Below are positions 31,945 through 41,100 of a stretch of DNA of 47,672 nucleotides, in pieces. The notes under the pieces were generated by a model. The model had not been told where the DNA came from. It saw only the letters and a program-made list of their open reading frames with translations, and made no database searches. The position numbers and the translations under genes are program-made. The stretch comes from Clostridiaceae bacterium (GTDB taxonomy: Bacteria; Bacillota; Clostridia; Oscillospirales; Acutalibacteraceae): positions 1 through 47,672 of the forward strand of contig JAEELT010000028.1 in NCBI GenBank assembly GCA_016282855.1. Reading direction: 5' to 3'. Position 1 is the stretch's first letter. The number at the start of each line of letters is the position of its first letter.

Positions 31945-33219
31945 TTATTCGGTTTCGCTTTTTTCTCTGACAGAATCAAGCATTATCGTTTTTGTGCCTT
32001 TGAAGGCAACATAGTTTTCTTTCACACCGAGCTCCTTTATCCACCTGCGTGTTTCAAGGGTTTTGTACTGCCCTTTGCCGCCGAGGTTGGTCCACAGCCA
32101 GGAGGGTGTAGGCCACAGGCAGATACGGGGACTTACCTCCTTATAAAATTCCTCAGTACATCCGCTTTGCCCGTGATGTGACATCTTGCATATATCGCAT
32201 CTGAGAATACCGGTGCCCTTAAAACGGGCAAGTATTTTTCTCTGCGCCGGAATCTCACAATCCCCCGTAAAGAGAATGCTTTTGCCGGCCAGGTCCATAC
32301 GGAAAACGAGCGAAGAATCATTGCAGATTTCAAACGATGGATCAAAAGTATAAAGAACTGTTATCTTTGCCTCGCCTATGCTGAAAACATCATCGTCGTG
32401 CAAAACCACTTCTCTGTCTTCAAAAAGCGGTCTGAGGCTTTCATACCTGCGCAGTATATTGAAGGCATAGCTGTCGGTATCTTTGTAAAAATCTGCAGGC
32501 GGCATATTCACATATACTTTTTCGACATCAATTATATTGCGGTGCTTTTCAAGCACATTCAGAAACACTTCGGCGTGGTCATCGTGCGCGTGAGAGAGAA
32601 ACCAGGCGTCGATGTGAGGCCTCCTGCTTCCGGTAACGGCGCGTAGATATTCAATGAAGTAGCCTGTTTCGGCGTTATACCCGCCGTCTATGACTATCAC
32701 TTTACCATCAGAGGTAGTAATGATAAAGCTGTCGCAGATAGTGTTTATTACGGATTTGAGCATGTGAACGGCGTTTTTACCGTATGTCGGTTTTACGCCC
32801 GCTGTTTTAAGCGTCAGAGCCGTGCGCATACGTCTGAGAACGCCGTCATTTTTTTCGGAGTCAACAGCCTTTTGCGTAAAAGCTGAGATTACAGCGCCCG
32901 CGGCATAGCAGGCGATATCGCCAAATGAGAATGTTCCGCCGAGAGCGGTTGAAACAAAACGGTTGCCGCTCATACCGATAAGCGAGACAAAATCGAAATA
33001 CTGCAAAATCTCAATGAAGACGGCAAACAGAAAAACATAGGCCGCAAGGAACACAGGCTTTTTGGTAAACGGTATTCTCAGCAAAGAGAAAACAAGCAGC
33101 ACCACAAGCACATCGCCGACACTGCCCCTCACAAAGCCCGATGAAAACAGGGCAATGAGGATTTCGGCAATGAGAGTGAGAGCAAATATAACTGTATAAT
33201 TGATTCTCTTTTTTTTCAT
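31945..33219 (-). CDS. Fusion of DUF2809 membrane domain and ComEC-like MBL hydrolase
   Basis: 424 residues. Residues 1-115 form four to five membrane segments with the DUF2809 pattern: VRGSVGDVLVVLLVFSLL, AVFIEILQYFDFVSL and FSFGDIACYAAG. Residues from about 150 form a metallo-beta-lactamase domain with HAHDDH at 210-215, FTGD at 317-320 and KMSHHGQSGC near 346, most like the ComEC-type MBL branch. DUF2809 proteins are normally free-standing at about 120 residues, so the fusion is unusual. The ATG at 33219 has only a weak ribosome site and follows the small Cys protein by 15 bases. Confidence 0.82.
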   Translation of the reverse strand: MKKKRINYTVIFALTLIAEILIALFSSGFVRGSVGDVLVVLLVFSLLRIPFTKKPVFLAAYVFLFAVFIEILQYFDFVSLIGMSGNRFVSTALGGTFSFGDIACYAAGAVISAFTQKAVDSEKNDGVLRRMRTALTLKTAGVKPTYGKNAVHMLKSVINTICDSFIITTSDGKVIVIDGGYNAETGYFIEYLRAVTGSRRPHIDAWFLSHAHDDHAEVFLNVLEKHRNIIDVEKVYVNMPPADFYKDTDSYAFNILRRYESLRPLFEDREVVLHDDDVFSIGEAKITVLYTFDPSFEICNDSSLVFRMDLAGKSILFTGDCEIPAQRKILARFKGTGILRCDICKMSHHGQSGCTEEFYKEVSPRICLWPTPSWLWTNLGGKGQYKTLETRRWIKELGVKENYVAFKGTKTIMLDSVREKSETE

Positions 33220-33234
33220 AACCGGTAAAAACTG

Positions 33235-33573
33235 TCAGCCGACAAGCATACCGAGCAGTTCATTAGCCTTTGTGCAGCCGGGGCACAGACAAATACGCGC
33301 GCCGTTTGCTTTGGCCTCAATACCGGCTTTATACATAAGCTCTGCCTCTTCCTCGCCTTTCATATTTTTGCAGTAATCACTCTGCGTAAAACCGATGAAG
33401 CTGTCTATTGAGCATATATCTTCCTTAAGCTCGGCAATAAGTGCTGTGGGGTCGGCTTCGCCCGTCTTTTCAGCGCTTTCGAGAAATGCTTTTGCCGCCT
33501 GCTGAAGCTCAGGGCAGACATATACGGAAAGCATATCGTTGATTTTTTCAATAATCTGATCGGAAACTTTCAT
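33235..33573 (-). CDS. Small Cys-containing protein of unknown function
   Basis: 112 residues, mostly helical and acidic (LIAELKEDICSIDSFIGF). Cys pairs occur near the end as CLCPGC (residues about 96-101), with single Cys at 20, 53 and 68. Similar short proteins occur beside redox genes in clostridia under misleading names; I do not know the function. A metal- or Fe-S-binding role is possible from the C-x-C-x2-C cluster. AGGAG precedes the ATG. It follows hydA by 62 bases, which include a strong intercistronic hairpin. Confidence 0.72.
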   Translation of the reverse strand: MKVSDQIIEKINDMLSVYVCPELQQAAKAFLESAEKTGEADPTALIAELKEDICSIDSFIGFTQSDYCKNMKGEEEAELMYKAGIEAKANGARICLCPGCTKANELLGMLVG

Positions 33574-33593
33574 TATATTATCTCCTTTTTTTA

Positions 33594-33623
33594 CGCCGCC
33601 CGCGGAAAAAGCCGCAGGCGGCG
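33594..33623 (-). other. Intercistronic hairpin between hydA and the small Cys gene
   Basis: Stem CGCCGCC-T-GCGG / CCGC-G-GGCGGCG with a 6-base loop: 12 pairs on the minus (transcribed) strand, including one U-G pair that would be a C-A mismatch on the plus strand. It is followed by A rather than T, so not a terminator. Likely a 3' stability element for hydA mRNA. Confidence 0.6.
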
Positions 33624-33634
33624 CATAACTTTAA

Positions 33635-35371
33635 TTACTTGCCTTCACAGGGCATGTGCCAGCCGTGATGGTCGGTATGAAGCAAATGGTGAGACTTCTC
33701 AGACAAAGGCGAGCCGAGAAACTCGGAGTAAAGCGCCTGTACGGAAGGATTCTCGTGAGAAAATCTCAGCTTGCTCTCGCGGTCAAGGGCGTAAAGTTTT
33801 TCATCACGCACCTGAGCGAGCTCAGACCCGTCGCAGATAGGCTGACCTCCGCCTCCGCCGCAGCCGCCGGGGCAGGCCATAATTTCAACGAAATCATAGT
33901 GAACTTTGCCGGCCCTGATTGCTTCAATAAGCTCACGGGTGTTTGCAAGGCCGCTTGCAACGGCAACTCTCAGAGTGCTGCCGGCAAGCTCAAACTCAGC
34001 CTCGCGCCACGGCCCGTCAAAACCGCGAACAGCCTTGAAATGATCCGGGTCCGGGTTGGTGCCGGTCACAAGGAAGTAAGCAGACCTGAGAGCAGCTTCC
34101 ATAACGCCGCCTGTGGTGCCGAATATAACTGCGGCGCCGGTGCTCTCGCCCAGAGGAGAGTCAAACTCTTCCTCGGCAAGGGAGGCAACATCTATGTGCT
34201 CGGCGCGGAAAATACGGTCAACCTCGCGGGTGGTGAGCACAAGATCAACATCCTTGGCTGCTGAATCGTTGATATTGGGGATATCTATCTCCTGTTTCTT
34301 TGATACACAGGGCATAACGGATATGCAGAAAATCTTTTCCGGTTCTTTCCCGATTTTATCGGCAAAGTAAGTCTTGGTAACCGCGCCGAACATTGCCTGA
34401 GGCGATTTTGCCGAAGAAAGACGGTCAACCATATCGGGGTACTGCGATTTAATGAATCTCACCCAGCCGGGACAGCAGGAGGTGAACATCGGGTATTTCG
34501 CAATGTCTCCCGATTTGAGGCGCTCCAAAAATTCGGAACCTTCCTCCATAATGGTAAGATCAGCGGAGAAGTCGGTGTCAAATATATAATCGAAGCCCAC
34601 TTTGCGAAGGGCGGCGACAAGGCGTTTTACTGATGCTTCATCGCGGCTCATGCCCAGGTCCTCGCCCCAGGCCGCGCGAACTGCGGGAGCAATCTGAATA
34701 ACGGTGGTGATTTCGGAATCTGCAAGGGCGGCAAGCGCCTTCTGAGTGTCGTCTCTTTCGTGCAGAGCGCCGACGGGGCAATGTGTAATACACTGACCGC
34801 AGAGAACACAGGCGGTATCCTCAATCTTTTTGCCGCCGGAAACGCCGATGTCCGTGCGTGTGCCGGTGCCGTTGAGATCCCAGATACCGAGCCCCTGTAT
34901 TTTTTCACATACCTGAATACAGCGCATACAGCGTATGCACTTTGAAGCGTCACGGATAAGCGGGAAATCTTCGTTCCAGCTGAAGGGAGAATACCTGACA
35001 TCATATGATTCGGAAGTGATGCCCAGGTCGTTGGCAACCTTCTGAAGCGAGCAGTTGCCGCTTCTCACACAGGAAGGACAGCGGCTGCTGTGCTGTGAAA
35101 GGATAAGCTCCACATTGGCGCGCCTTGAAGCGCGCACTTTGGGGCTGTTTGTGAGTATTTCGATTCCTTCCTCAACGGCATTGTCGCAGGCCGCAATCAG
35201 GTGGCTTTCGCCGACTTTTTCAACCACGCAGACACGGCAGGCGCCGATTTCATTGAGGCCTTTAAGATAGCAGAGAGTGGGAATATTGATGCCCGCCTGA
35301 CGGGCGGCATCGAGAATAGTTGTGCCCTCGGGAACAGTTACGGCAATGCCGTCAATTTTAAGGTTTACCAT
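33635..35371 (-). CDS. hydA: [FeFe]-hydrogenase catalytic subunit
   Basis: 578 residues. N-terminal [2Fe-2S] domain with Cys34, 45, 48, 62; His94-Cys98-Cys101-Cys107 cluster; two [4Fe-4S] motifs (CIRCMRCIQVC at 145-155, CVLCGQCITHC at 188-198). H-cluster motifs: TSCCPGW (Cys299/300), MPCVSKKQE (Cys355) and MACPGGCGGGGGQP (Cys500, Cys504), all complete. The enzyme makes or uses H2 in the cytosol. The short His/Cys-rich C-terminal tail (HHLLHTDHHGWHMP) is odd. The ATG at 35371 overlaps the stop of the GltD-like gene by 7 bases, so both polypeptides are likely partners. The GTG at 35380 is a less likely start. Confidence 0.95.
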   Translation of the reverse strand: MVNLKIDGIAVTVPEGTTILDAARQAGINIPTLCYLKGLNEIGACRVCVVEKVGESHLIAACDNAVEEGIEILTNSPKVRASRRANVELILSQHSSRCPSCVRSGNCSLQKVANDLGITSESYDVRYSPFSWNEDFPLIRDASKCIRCMRCIQVCEKIQGLGIWDLNGTGTRTDIGVSGGKKIEDTACVLCGQCITHCPVGALHERDDTQKALAALADSEITTVIQIAPAVRAAWGEDLGMSRDEASVKRLVAALRKVGFDYIFDTDFSADLTIMEEGSEFLERLKSGDIAKYPMFTSCCPGWVRFIKSQYPDMVDRLSSAKSPQAMFGAVTKTYFADKIGKEPEKIFCISVMPCVSKKQEIDIPNINDSAAKDVDLVLTTREVDRIFRAEHIDVASLAEEEFDSPLGESTGAAVIFGTTGGVMEAALRSAYFLVTGTNPDPDHFKAVRGFDGPWREAEFELAGSTLRVAVASGLANTRELIEAIRAGKVHYDFVEIMACPGGCGGGGGQPICDGSELAQVRDEKLYALDRESKLRFSHENPSVQALYSEFLGSPLSEKSHHLLHTDHHGWHMPCEGK

Positions 35372-37203
35372 CTGTCGCACCTGCCTCCCCTGAATTTTCC
35401 GTAGCCGAAGTGATCACACCTGAGGCAACGGGCCGATTCCTGTTTTGCGTCCTGGTCGCTCATACATAATTCCATCAGGCTGAAATCATTTTTGCGCTCG
35501 GAAGCCTCACGCTCCTTGAGCGTAACTCTGCCGCACGCGGGGCGGTCAAGCAGAAGAGGCTGAGGAATCTCTATATCGCTGCTTATCTCGTGGGTAAACC
35601 CGAGATAATGGTCTATGTTGTGCGCGGCAACCTTCGCCGCGGCGATTGCTCTGATAACCGTAGCGGGGCCTGTCGCGCAGTCACCGCCGGCAAAAACACC
35701 TTCCTTCTCGGAAAATTCGCAGGCGCTGTCGCTCGCTATGGTATCCAATTTGGTAGGAAGACCGAATTCGCCGAAGGACTCCTGCTCTATCGCCTGGCCT
35801 ATAGCGACAACGACTATATCGACATCGAGCTTTTCCTCGGGAGCGTCCGCGTTTGAAACGGAAGGTCTGCCGTCGCGCCCGATTGCGCCGGTAATCTGAG
35901 GCTTCATAACAAGAGCCGTTGCATCGCCGTCCTCGTTGCCCTCAATACGGGCGGGCGCCATCATGGTGAGAAGCTCGCAGCCCTCGGCTATGGCTCCCTC
36001 AACCTCTTCGGCCAGGGCGGTCATATCGGCCTGACGGCGGCGGTAAACTATGCTCACTCTCTCGGCACCGAGACGTACGCTCGACCTTGCAGCATCCATT
36101 GCAACATTGCCGCCGCCTACAACAGCAACCTTTTTGCCCGTAAAGTCGGGATGTTCACCGTCTCCTATGCCGCGAAGAAGCTGCACTGCGGATACAACGC
36201 CGCCGAGCTCTTCGCCCGGAATGCGGAGCTTTTTGTCTGTATGAGCGCCGATTGAAATATATGTGGCATCAAATTTCTCCGTCAGCTCACGGATTTCGCT
36301 AACTGTGCCGATGTCGGTATTGAGATGAAGTTTGACCCCTGTTTCAAGTATAACATTTATTTCATTCTGAAGGATTTCTCTGGGCAGCCGGTAGCTCGGT
36401 ATGCCGTAGCGGAGCATGCCGCCGGCGTACCTGCGTCTTTCAAACACTTCCACCTCGTGGCCCATAAGAGCAAGAAAATAAGCGGCGGACAGACCGCTCG
36501 GGCCTCCGCCTATAACGGCAATTCTCTTGCCTGTAGGCTCTGCGGTAACCTTTTCTGCCGGCACATAACCCGCATGCTCAACAGCGTAGCGCTTGAGGCC
36601 GCGGATGTTGATTGCGTCATCAACCATATGCCTGCGGCAGCCTTCCTCGCAGGGATGCTCACAGATAAGGCCGCACACCGCCGGGAACGGATTATCCTTG
36701 CGGATAAGGCGCACAGCGTCCGCATAACGGCCAGCCTGCACGAGCGCTATGTAGCCGGGGATATCCACCTGTGCGGGGCATAGAGATGCGCAGGGCACGG
36801 GATGCTCGGCACGGGCGGAGCACCAGCCGTTTGTGACGTGGCTTTCAAAATCATCACGGAAAGCTTTGACACTCTCATAAACTATTCTGCCCGCGTCATA
36901 TCCGATTGCGCAGTCCGCGGAATTCATTGCGGTTTCAGCAGTTTTTTCAATCAGGTCAATATCCTGAAAAGTACCGTTGCCGTCTGTGATTTTATTGAGC
37001 AGCGCGCCGATTTTGGCAAGGCCGACTCTGCAGGGAACGCATTTGCCGCAGCTCTGCGCCGCGCAGACATTCACAAGGGCTGTCGTCATATCCACAGGGC
37101 AGATTCCCTGCTGGCTTGCGGGCAGGCGGCGCATTATGTCACTCTGGATTGCCTCAAGTGCGCGCTGATCCCCGCTTTTTGAGATCAGGTTAAGTTTGCT
37201 CAC
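35365..37203 (-). CDS. GltD-like FAD/NAD(P) oxidoreductase with NuoF-type Fe-S domain
   Basis: 612 residues. N-terminal NuoF C-terminal-type domain with CGKCVPCR (Cys52, 55, 58) and a fourth Cys at 98. Then the GltD Fe-S domain (PCASLCPAQVDIPGY, CGLICEHPCEEGC), the FAD site IAVIGGGPSGLSAAY at about 228-242 and the NAD(P) site VAVVGGGNVAMDAARS. A short C-terminal stretch ends with further cysteines (SARCLRCDHF). No NuoF FMN domain is present. The start is a GTG at 37203 with AAAGGA upstream. With the overlapping hydA it fits hydrogenases described as linked to glutamate-synthase-type flavoproteins (group A2 in the hydrogenase classification); electrons would pass between NAD(P)H and H2. Confidence 0.9.
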   Translation of the reverse strand: MSKLNLISKSGDQRALEAIQSDIMRRLPASQQGICPVDMTTALVNVCAAQSCGKCVPCRVGLAKIGALLNKITDGNGTFQDIDLIEKTAETAMNSADCAIGYDAGRIVYESVKAFRDDFESHVTNGWCSARAEHPVPCASLCPAQVDIPGYIALVQAGRYADAVRLIRKDNPFPAVCGLICEHPCEEGCRRHMVDDAINIRGLKRYAVEHAGYVPAEKVTAEPTGKRIAVIGGGPSGLSAAYFLALMGHEVEVFERRRYAGGMLRYGIPSYRLPREILQNEINVILETGVKLHLNTDIGTVSEIRELTEKFDATYISIGAHTDKKLRIPGEELGGVVSAVQLLRGIGDGEHPDFTGKKVAVVGGGNVAMDAARSSVRLGAERVSIVYRRRQADMTALAEEVEGAIAEGCELLTMMAPARIEGNEDGDATALVMKPQITGAIGRDGRPSVSNADAPEEKLDVDIVVVAIGQAIEQESFGEFGLPTKLDTIASDSACEFSEKEGVFAGGDCATGPATVIRAIAAAKVAAHNIDHYLGFTHEISSDIEIPQPLLLDRPACGRVTLKEREASERKNDFSLMELCMSDQDAKQESARCLRCDHFGYGKFRGGRCDRW

Positions 37204-37273
37204 TTCTTTCTTCCTTTCTGACTCATTGATAAGCACGGACTGCCGCATAAACCGGCGACAGCCTGTTTCTTCA

Positions 37274-37302
37274 AGTATATATTAAAAAACAATACAATGC
37301 AA
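37274..37302 (-). promoter_or_regulatory. Promoter of the hydrogenase cluster
   Basis: Minus-strand TTGCAT (37297-37302) and TATACT (37274-37279), spacer 17 bases. Predicted start near 37267, leader about 65 bases. Divergent from the GH36 promoter about 100 bases away. Confidence 0.65.
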
Positions 37303-37392
37303 CACCGAACATTATTTTTTTATTCATATTGAGACATCATTTCCGTTTTGCCCGGCAGAAAAAATTTTTTTTAATAAAATTATAATTTTTTG

Positions 37393-37447
37393 TTTATTCC
37401 TGCAGAAAAAAATGTTATAGTAGTACCGATAGTGGGGTATTATACCC
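37393..37447 (+). promoter_or_regulatory. Promoter and operator-like palindrome of the GH36 operon
   Basis: Plus-strand TTTATT (37393-37398) and TATAGT (37416-37421), spacer 17 bases; A-rich sequence lies upstream. GGGTAT-T-ATACCC (37435-37447) falls at about +8 to +20 of the predicted transcript, a classical repressor position. No regulator is identified. Confidence 0.5.
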
Positions 37448-37469
37448 AAACGCAGAAGGAGTGATTGGC

Positions 37470-39542
37470 TTGAGAATCATTCTGTGCCTTATACAGGCAA
37501 TGTTGCTGCTTGTTTCTTCCTTTTCGGTTTATGACTCAAATTTCAAGTTTGAAGTTGACAGGAGGGCAATCGGCTTGACATCTCAGACTGATTTCGGATT
37601 TGACGGCATTGCAGCCGAAGCTCTTGCCGTGAGCGCGAAAGAAAAAGAAAAATGCCGCGGCTGGTATGAAGAAAACATTCTTACCGCAACAAACCCTGCT
37701 TATAATTTCAAAGTCGGCTCCGAGCAGCTGGCCAAGCATATTGAAGACTGGGAAATTGCCGTGGGCCCCGAAAGCGAAGAGGGAGAGGTACGCCCGCACG
37801 GCAAAACCTCAGTTATAACTCTCAAGCACAGAAAAAGCCCGCTGATAGCTTATGTTGAGAGCACCATATATGAGGATTACGCCACATGCGAATGGACGGT
37901 TTACATAAAGAACACCGGTGAAAAGGAGTCGCCGGCAATCAGGAATTTTTATGCCGCTGACTGCGTGATTGACACCGGGAAGGCCGAGGCGTATTTCAGC
38001 AAAGGCAGTGACCCCGCCTGCGATGATTTCGAGCTCATGCGCTCCCCCGTAAGTCTGACTGAAATGGTGTTTAACGCCAACGGCGGAAGAAGCGAATCAT
38101 TTCTGCCTTATTTCAATATATGCGGCAAAGACCTCTCCGCCCTTGTCAGCGTCGGCTGGACCGGTCAGTGGTATGTTTCTCTGGCTGCCGCTAAAGCCGG
38201 AGTACGTGTGAGAGCAAAGCAGGAGTTTTTCAGTGCTCCCCTGCTCGCAGATGAGGAAATCCGCTCTCCGCTTGTAACCGTTTCCTTCTTCGGCTCCTCA
38301 AATCCTCTTGAGGGCTTCAATCAGTTCAGGAGCTTTGAGAGAGACTGCGTTTACCCCGCAAGCATAAAAACGCTTAACGGCTATGTTATTGCCAACGAGT
38401 TTTCAAAGAAGACCTGCGATGAGCTGATTGACGAGGTAAACTCGATTGATGACGATGTCATTGCCGGCACAGATTATTTCTGGATGGATGCCGGCTGGTA
38501 TGAATATAATGAGGGATGGTACGACGGAGTCGGAAACTGGACTCCGGACAGAAGCCGTTTTCCCGACGGACTTAAGCCGCTCTCCGACGCCATGGCTGCC
38601 AGAGACAAAAAATTCCTGCTCTGGTATGAGCCCGAAAGAGTGCGTGAAAACACCGTGCTTTATAATGAAGGTATCAGGCACGAAGGTTGGATAGTGCAAA
38701 TAGGCGATAATCTGCTCTGGAATCTCGGCAATGACGAAGCGTGCCGATATCTTTCCGAGTATATTGCCGCCTCTCTGAGAGAAAACGGTGTGTCAATGTA
38801 CAGACAGGATTTCAATTTCTGCCCGCTTGAATACTGGAACAAAGCCGACAAAGAGTTTTGCGGCAAGCGCAAGGGTATAACCGAAAACCATTACGTAAGC
38901 AACCTTTACGCCTACCTTGATTATCTTATGGACGCTGTTGACGGGCTTGTGATTGACAACTGCGCAAGCGGCGGCAAGCGCCTCGACATTGAAATGACAC
39001 GCAGAAGTCTCCCTCTGTGGAGAAGCGACTACAACTGCGGGAATGAGGACGGCACGGTCAAGGAAGATGTGCTTGAGGCAACTCAGTCCATGACTTACGG
39101 TCTCTCGTGCTGGCTGGTTTACAGCGGCACCAACAGATATTTCCACTCCGAATACGCGTCAAGAAGCGCGATACTCACCGACCAGTCCGTTTATATGCCC
39201 GCGCCCTCGGAGTATAACGCATACGCCGACATAAGCAGATATATGACCGGAAACTATTTCCCGCTGACATACGGCGGCACAAACAGATCAAGGTTTCTCG
39301 CCATGCAGTTCGGCTCGGGAGATGAGGGAGCGGCAGTCATTTACAAGCGTGAAAAGGTTAAGGAAAACTCCTACACCCTGGTTTTAAACGGACTTGAACC
39401 CGAAAGAATATACCGCGTTACCGATATTGACTCCCCCGGTGTGCTTTGCGAAAAGACCGGCGAGGAGCTGATGACCGGCGGCATCAATCTTACGATAAGC
39501 GATACTCCAAAAGCGGCTGTAATAAAATACAGCGGCCTTTGA
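37470..39542 (+). CDS. Glycoside hydrolase family 36 alpha-galactosidase
   Basis: 690 residues. Core motifs: FWMDAGWYEYNEGW, FLLWYEPERV, the nucleophile region YRQDFNF (Asp about 445), DNCASGGKRLD, and LPLWRSDYN with the acid/base Asp about 520. It removes terminal alpha-galactose from raffinose-type or galactomannan sugars. The start is a TTG at 37470 with AAGGAG 8 bases upstream; GTG at 37461 is too close to that site. The first 20 residues (RIILCLIQAMLLLVSS) are hydrophobic and may be a signal peptide or a start misread; an ATG at 37500 is another option. First gene of the operon with a GPH transporter and a GH31 enzyme. Confidence 0.92.
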   Translation: MRIILCLIQAMLLLVSSFSVYDSNFKFEVDRRAIGLTSQTDFGFDGIAAEALAVSAKEKEKCRGWYEENILTATNPAYNFKVGSEQLAKHIEDWEIAVGPESEEGEVRPHGKTSVITLKHRKSPLIAYVESTIYEDYATCEWTVYIKNTGEKESPAIRNFYAADCVIDTGKAEAYFSKGSDPACDDFELMRSPVSLTEMVFNANGGRSESFLPYFNICGKDLSALVSVGWTGQWYVSLAAAKAGVRVRAKQEFFSAPLLADEEIRSPLVTVSFFGSSNPLEGFNQFRSFERDCVYPASIKTLNGYVIANEFSKKTCDELIDEVNSIDDDVIAGTDYFWMDAGWYEYNEGWYDGVGNWTPDRSRFPDGLKPLSDAMAARDKKFLLWYEPERVRENTVLYNEGIRHEGWIVQIGDNLLWNLGNDEACRYLSEYIAASLRENGVSMYRQDFNFCPLEYWNKADKEFCGKRKGITENHYVSNLYAYLDYLMDAVDGLVIDNCASGGKRLDIEMTRRSLPLWRSDYNCGNEDGTVKEDVLEATQSMTYGLSCWLVYSGTNRYFHSEYASRSAILTDQSVYMPAPSEYNAYADISRYMTGNYFPLTYGGTNRSRFLAMQFGSGDEGAAVIYKREKVKENSYTLVLNGLEPERIYRVTDIDSPGVLCEKTGEELMTGGINLTISDTPKAAVIKYSGL

Positions 39543-39579
39543 TACTCAAACATAAACTCTACCGGAAGGGGGAAAACCA

Positions 39580-41100
39580 ATGTCTGTTAAATCTTTACTG
39601 CGCGGTCTTAAAAGCACGTATCTTGACAACGAATCCGTCTCCAACAGGGAACAGCTCGGTTACGCCGGCGGTATTTTCGGCAACGCGATGGGGCAGGACA
39701 GCATAGGCACATTTGCGGGCAACTTCGGGCGGGACTACGCCGGTCTCACAAACGGTATGTCAGCCGTGAAGGACAATATCAGCACCATACTGAGCTTTAT
39801 TGTTCCCCCCGTGGCCGGGGCACTCTATGATATGCCCATCAAAAAAGGGAAAAGAAGCCACCTGCGCACCGCTCTTCTCGTGGCTCCCGTTCCGTTTGCG
39901 GTCACATCAATGCTCCTTTTCATTGTTCCCACAACAAGCGCCGTGTATAATTTTGTGTGGACGCTGTTTCTGAGCATTTTTTTCTCAATCGCGGACACAT
40001 TCTATGACATAGCTCTTGCTTCACTGGGTCTGAAAATGGTTTCCGACCCTGCGGACCGCAAGAAATTTTTCACCTTTGAGTCAATAGCGGCCACTCTCGG
40101 CTCTCTTCTGCCCGGGGGAGTAATTCCCGTTGTTGTGGGTATGGCAAAAACACCCGCCCGTGAGCAGTGGAGTTATTTCTTTATAGCTCTGGGCTTTTGC
40201 ATTATAGGTGTTGCCGCTATGTACGCCCCGTATATGACCATTTCGGAAAGAGTAAGCTTTTTCACTCCTTCTGAAAGCACAAAAGAGGAAAAGGTAAACT
40301 GGAACAAAGACACCGTACTTGCACTGCTTCACAACCGGCCGTTCATGGTGCTCATGATTTCAACCGTGTTTGAGACGATAAGAAAGGTAACATACGATAC
40401 CCTCATTTATCTCTATAAAAACACATTTGATGACCTGCCCATGAAGACAATCGTTGAAAGCATCAGCGGAGCTCTTTCATACGTAGGCCTTATGGCGGTA
40501 CCCTTTGTTGGTAAAAAGATTTCCGCCAAGGCTATGCTCGCGGGCGGCTACTATTACACGGCCTTTTTCTACACCATCATTTCATCTTTCAATATCAATT
40601 TCAGCCTCGAGAGAGTCAGAAAGCTCAGATACATTCCGGGCGTCTGCATCGCTCTGGCGGGTATGCCTAACGCCGCTCAGGGCGCGGCGCGCAGAATAAT
40701 CGTGGGTGATTCCACAGACTATATGGAATGGTACTCCGAGAAAAAATACGGTGTTCCCGTAAGAAGCGACGGTCTGCTCTGCGCTGCGCAGAATATTGTG
40801 GCAAAAGTCACGTCTCTCATCAAAGTGAACCTTACAAACGGGCTGCTTGCCGTTATCGGATACAAGTCAAAAGATTTAAAGACGGGAGAAGCCGCGGTAC
40901 AGACCCCGCAGACTCTCAGAGGCATTTACGCCATGATTTCCCTTTGCGGCCTGCTCGGCAATCTTCTGCCCGCTCTCTGCTTCCTGTTTGATAATTACAG
41001 CGGCAAGAGGAAAGAAATGATTTATTCCGAACTTGTTGAAATGAGAAAACTCAGAGAAGAAAAAGCGGAGGAGCTTGAAAACAATGAAATTTCAGTCTGA
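39580..41100 (+). CDS. GPH-family sugar transporter (melibiose-carrier type)
   Basis: 506 residues, about 12 membrane segments. Near the N-terminus GNAMGQDSIGTFAGNFGRDY, then PPVAGALYD and the cytosolic KKGKRSHLRT loop, as in MFS_2 carriers of the GPH group. Further stretches ADTFYDIALASLGLKM and GDSTDYMEWYSEKKYG match the middle and second half of the family. Imports a glycoside or oligosaccharide with a cation. A GGAAGG site precedes the ATG. Co-transcribed with GH36 and GH31 genes, so an alpha-galactoside or alpha-glycoside is the likely cargo. Its stop overlaps the GH31 start by 17 bases. Confidence 0.92.
   Translation: MSVKSLLRGLKSTYLDNESVSNREQLGYAGGIFGNAMGQDSIGTFAGNFGRDYAGLTNGMSAVKDNISTILSFIVPPVAGALYDMPIKKGKRSHLRTALLVAPVPFAVTSMLLFIVPTTSAVYNFVWTLFLSIFFSIADTFYDIALASLGLKMVSDPADRKKFFTFESIAATLGSLLPGGVIPVVVGMAKTPAREQWSYFFIALGFCIIGVAAMYAPYMTISERVSFFTPSESTKEEKVNWNKDTVLALLHNRPFMVLMISTVFETIRKVTYDTLIYLYKNTFDDLPMKTIVESISGALSYVGLMAVPFVGKKISAKAMLAGGYYYTAFFYTIISSFNINFSLERVRKLRYIPGVCIALAGMPNAAQGAARRIIVGDSTDYMEWYSEKKYGVPVRSDGLLCAAQNIVAKVTSLIKVNLTNGLLAVIGYKSKDLKTGEAAVQTPQTLRGIYAMISLCGLLGNLLPALCFLFDNYSGKRKEMIYSELVEMRKLREEKAEELENNEISV

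Noticed and set aside
37470-37530. Firm signal peptide on the GH36 enzyme
   Set aside because: The stretch is hydrophobic, but the start codon is uncertain and the co-transcribed GH31 and transporter suggest cytosolic cleavage; left open.
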